DNA of 34,395 nucleotides from Ruminiclostridium sp. Lineage in GTDB: Bacteria > Bacillota > Clostridia > Oscillospirales > Ruminococcaceae. The number at the start of each line of letters is the position of its first letter. The stretch's first letter is position 1. The notes under the pieces are model-generated. The model was not told the origin of the DNA. It did no database searches and saw only the letters and a program-made list of their open reading frames with translations. The stretch lies in the NCBI GenBank assembly GCA_017465545.1, contig JAFTVY010000034.1:1-34395 (forward strand). Reading direction: 5' to 3'. This document shows positions 32,745 to 34,395 of the stretch, piece after piece. A program made the position numbers and the translations under genes.

Positions 32745-32775
32745 AAATCCATCACAGAAAATCTGCGATGGATTT
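32745..32775 (-). terminator. Terminator downstream of the glycosyltransferase gene
   Basis: AATCCATCACAGA (32746-32758) pairs with TCTGCGATGGATT (32762-32774), with one mismatch and loop AAA. On the minus strand the stem is followed by TTTTGTT. It lies 200 bases after the glycosyltransferase stop, beyond the two 67-bp repeats, so those repeats are probably transcribed in its 3' leader. Confidence 0.75.
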
Positions 32776-32800
32776 CATATTTTTGTAGCCTTATCGGATA

Positions 32801-32867
32801 CCTGCCGTTCACCCTTCTTCGCAAAGCAGAAAACGTTAAAAGGCAGGAATTGCCTGCAGTGGCACAC
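32801..32867. repeat. 67-bp repeat, copy A
   Basis: CCTGCCGTTCACCCTTCTTC at its start and TTGCCTGCAGTGGCACAC at its end, differing from copy B at three positions. CCTGCC near the start pairs with GGCAGG at 32841-32846; GCAGG-AATTG-CCTGC is an alternative small hairpin. It lies in the 326-base stretch between the small gene and the glycosyltransferase, where no gene is visible. Confidence 0.8.
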
Positions 32868-32901
32868 CGCTTAAATTATGATGAAATCGCTTTATTTAAC
32901 T

Positions 32902-32968
32902 CCTGCCGTTCACCCTTCTTCGCAAAGCAGAGTATGTTAAAAGGCAGGAATTGCCTGCAGTGGCACAC
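32902..32968. repeat. 67-bp repeat, copy B
   Basis: Direct repeat of copy A at an offset of 101 bases; the intervening 34 bases are not shared. It ends three bases before the glycosyltransferase stop, so it directly follows that gene on the minus strand. Confidence 0.8.
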
Positions 32969-32971
32969 TGT

Positions 32972-33934
32972 TTAGTGCTTGATGAATTTATCAATAATAA
33001 ATTTCGGTCTTTCCTTGACCTCGGTATATATCTTTCCTATATATTCGCCTACGATACCGAGAGCCATTATCTGAATTCCGCTTAAAAACCAGATAGAGCA
33101 CATAAGCGAGCTCCAGCCAGCCTGAGTGTTGCCGAGAATATTCTGAACTATAGAATAGATTATAAAGCCTATACTTATAAGGAACACGATAAATCCCACA
33201 ACGGTTACAAGTCTTATAGGCTTTATTGAAAAGCTGGTGATACCGTCAAAGGCAAAGGCAAGCATCTTCTTTAAAGGATACTTTGATTCACCTGCAAAGC
33301 GTTCGCTTCTTTCATAATATACAATATCACTCTTGAAGCCTATCTGCTTTACGATACCTCGTAAAAAGAGATTTACCTCCTTGAACTGGGACAGAGCCTC
33401 CAAAGCCTTCTTTGACATAAGTCTGTAGTCGGCGTGATTGTCTACAATATCAACGCCCAGAAGCTTCATGAATTTATAGAACATACCCGCTGTACCACGC
33501 TTGAAGGCGGTATCGGTCTTTCTTGAAGAGCGCACACCGTAAACTATATCACAGCCCTCGTGATACTTGTCAACGAACTTGTCCACTACGTTTATATCGT
33601 CCTGTAAATCCGCATCCATTGAGATAGTAATATCCGCATGCTCCTTTGCGGTCATAAGTCCCGCAAGCAATGCGTTCTGATGTCCCTTGTTACGGCTTAA
33701 ACTTATACCGCCGAATATCTCGTCGGAGTTATAAAGCTCCTCGATAATTTCCCAGGTCTTGTCACGGCTACCGTCATTTACAAATATTATACGGCTCTTG
33801 TCGGATACCTTGCCCTCGTTTATAAGGGAGGTCATTTTCTCCTTAAGTCTTGAGGAGGTTTCGTGTAGTACCTCCTCTTCGTTGTAGCAGGGAACAACTA
33901 TATAAAGAATGTCATTGTACTTTTCCAATGTCAT
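32972..33934 (-). CDS. Family 2 glycosyltransferase, polyprenyl-phosphate type (GtrB/DPMS-like)
   Basis: A 320-residue enzyme with an N-terminal GT-A fold. VVPCYNEEEVL near residues 13-23 binds the nucleotide, SMDADLQDD near 104-112 carries the DxD metal site and RGTAGMFYKFMKLLG is near 148-162. Two C-terminal transmembrane helices (LVTVVGFIVFLISIGFIIYSIV and MCSIWFLSGIQIMALGIVG) make it a membrane-bound enzyme that typically transfers glucose or mannose from a nucleotide sugar to undecaprenyl phosphate. The partner flippase and polymer-modifying enzyme are not in this window. It is preceded by a good promoter and by AAAGGAA. Confidence 0.93.
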   Translation of the reverse strand: MTLEKYNDILYIVVPCYNEEEVLHETSSRLKEKMTSLINEGKVSDKSRIIFVNDGSRDKTWEIIEELYNSDEIFGGISLSRNKGHQNALLAGLMTAKEHADITISMDADLQDDINVVDKFVDKYHEGCDIVYGVRSSRKTDTAFKRGTAGMFYKFMKLLGVDIVDNHADYRLMSKKALEALSQFKEVNLFLRGIVKQIGFKSDIVYYERSERFAGESKYPLKKMLAFAFDGITSFSIKPIRLVTVVGFIVFLISIGFIIYSIVQNILGNTQAGWSSLMCSIWFLSGIQIMALGIVGEYIGKIYTEVKERPKFIIDKFIKH

Positions 33935-33964
33935 AAATTCCTTTCAATTATTTTCTGTCTCTTA

Positions 33965-33993
33965 AGTATAAACCATTTTTCTGGATTTGTAAA
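33965..33993 (-). promoter_or_regulatory. Promoter of the glycosyltransferase gene
   Basis: On the minus strand TTTACA (33988-33993), a 17-base spacer and TATACT (33965-33970), 31 bases before the start codon. Confidence 0.8.
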
Positions 33994-34069
33994 GTAAGAA
34001 TGCTAAAAACTGTGTGAAAATTCTGCAATTTGTGGCAAATTTTTTGCAAATAGTGTGATATAATACCCT

Positions 34070-34395
34070 AAACGGTTATTATTCTCTTATTTCAATTGTC
34101 CTCGCAGATTCGCAAATCGGAGATTTGCTTCCTGCGGATCGGACGATTATACCATAACCTTGCGGTTATGATATAATAACCGTAAACGGTTATTATTCTC
34201 TTATTTCAATTGTCCTCGCAGATTCGCAAATCGGAGATTTGCTTCCTGCGGATCGGACGATTATACCATAACCTTGCGGTTATGGTATAATAACCGTAAA
34301 CGGTTATTATTCTCTTATTTCAATTGTCCTCGCAGATTCGCAAATCGGAGATTTGCTTCCTGCGGATCGGACGATTATACCATAACCTTGCGGTT
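34070..34395. repeat. Three tandem 114-bp units made of hairpins
   Basis: Units start at 34070, 34184 and 34298; the third is cut by the window end after 98 bases. Copies one and two differ by one base (ATGATATAAT versus ATGGTATAAT). Each holds a long interrupted stem: TTGTCC...GGACGA outside, CGCAG...CTGCG in the middle, GCAAATC-GGA-GATTTGC at the tip. A second hairpin, TACCATAACC-TTGC-GGTTATGGTA, follows. A third, ATAATAACCG-TAAA-CGGTTATTAT, spans each unit junction. Nothing coding is visible. It may continue beyond the window. Confidence 0.85.

Noticed and set aside
34070-34395. CRISPR array
   Set aside because: The period is 114 bases with no unique spacers; whole units are near identical, so this is a tandem duplication.

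Overview
The window reads as chromosome of an anaerobic Firmicute of the Clostridia, most like Ruminococcus/Oscillospiraceae. The signs are moderate GC, strong AGGAGG-type ribosome binding sites, TTGACA/TATAAT promoters, a SAM-I (S-box) riboswitch on metK, and intergenic regions rich in perfect palindromes. No rRNA, tRNA, CRISPR array, transposase or phage gene was seen. Genus is an inference.

Layout. (1) 1-2122: end of ilvC, then ilvD (branched-chain amino acids). (2) 2123-2458: no protein gene, but a compact run of nested helices with its own terminator, the best candidate for an unassigned structured RNA. (3) 2459-5013: arsenic-type resistance cluster: arsR, a C_GCAxxG_C_C protein, an ArsP-like permease, a small thioredoxin-fold protein and an LMW-PTP-type arsenate reductase, with two inverted-repeat operators sharing an AACATA half-site. 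(4) 5014-5923: decaying stretch with a good promoter on a 45-residue ORF, a zinc-ribbon fragment and an internally deleted EamA transporter. (5) 5998-8891: Gfo/Idh/MocA dehydrogenase and sugar isomerase/epimerase, divergent from an AraC regulator. (6) 9029-13529: ECF-like sigma factor, single-pass anti-sigma-like sensor, two membrane proteins and an ABC ATPase. (7) 13625-16051: carboxynorspermidine/saccharopine dehydrogenase-like enzyme and a CaCA antiporter. (8) 16198-22295: sulfur/methionine block with metY, a LysR regulator, a sodium:alanine symporter and metK with its riboswitch, interspersed with a MITE-like element, an array of seven triloop hairpins and GC-rich repeats. (9) 22311-31010: PH-domain membrane protein divergent from an ABC ATPase, a 1186-residue FtsX permease with a two-part heptad stalk, and a 959-residue anchored protein with about 30 short acidic-proline repeats. 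(10) 31072-33934: two small proteins, a pyridoxal/pyridoxamine kinase, a pair of 67-bp repeats and a polyprenyl-phosphate-type glycosyltransferase. (11) 34070 to the end: three tandem 114-bp units made of hairpins, running off the window.

How it fits together. Sulfur genes appear to be under two separate controls: a SAM riboswitch for metK and a dyad inside the promoter spacer for metY. The arsenic genes probably form two transcripts under one ArsR. The sigma/sensor/ABC cluster looks like a self-contained envelope response unit. The FtsX/ABC plus repeat-protein cluster looks like a machine spanning the envelope whose partner has not been described as far as I can tell. Functions for the last two are inference.
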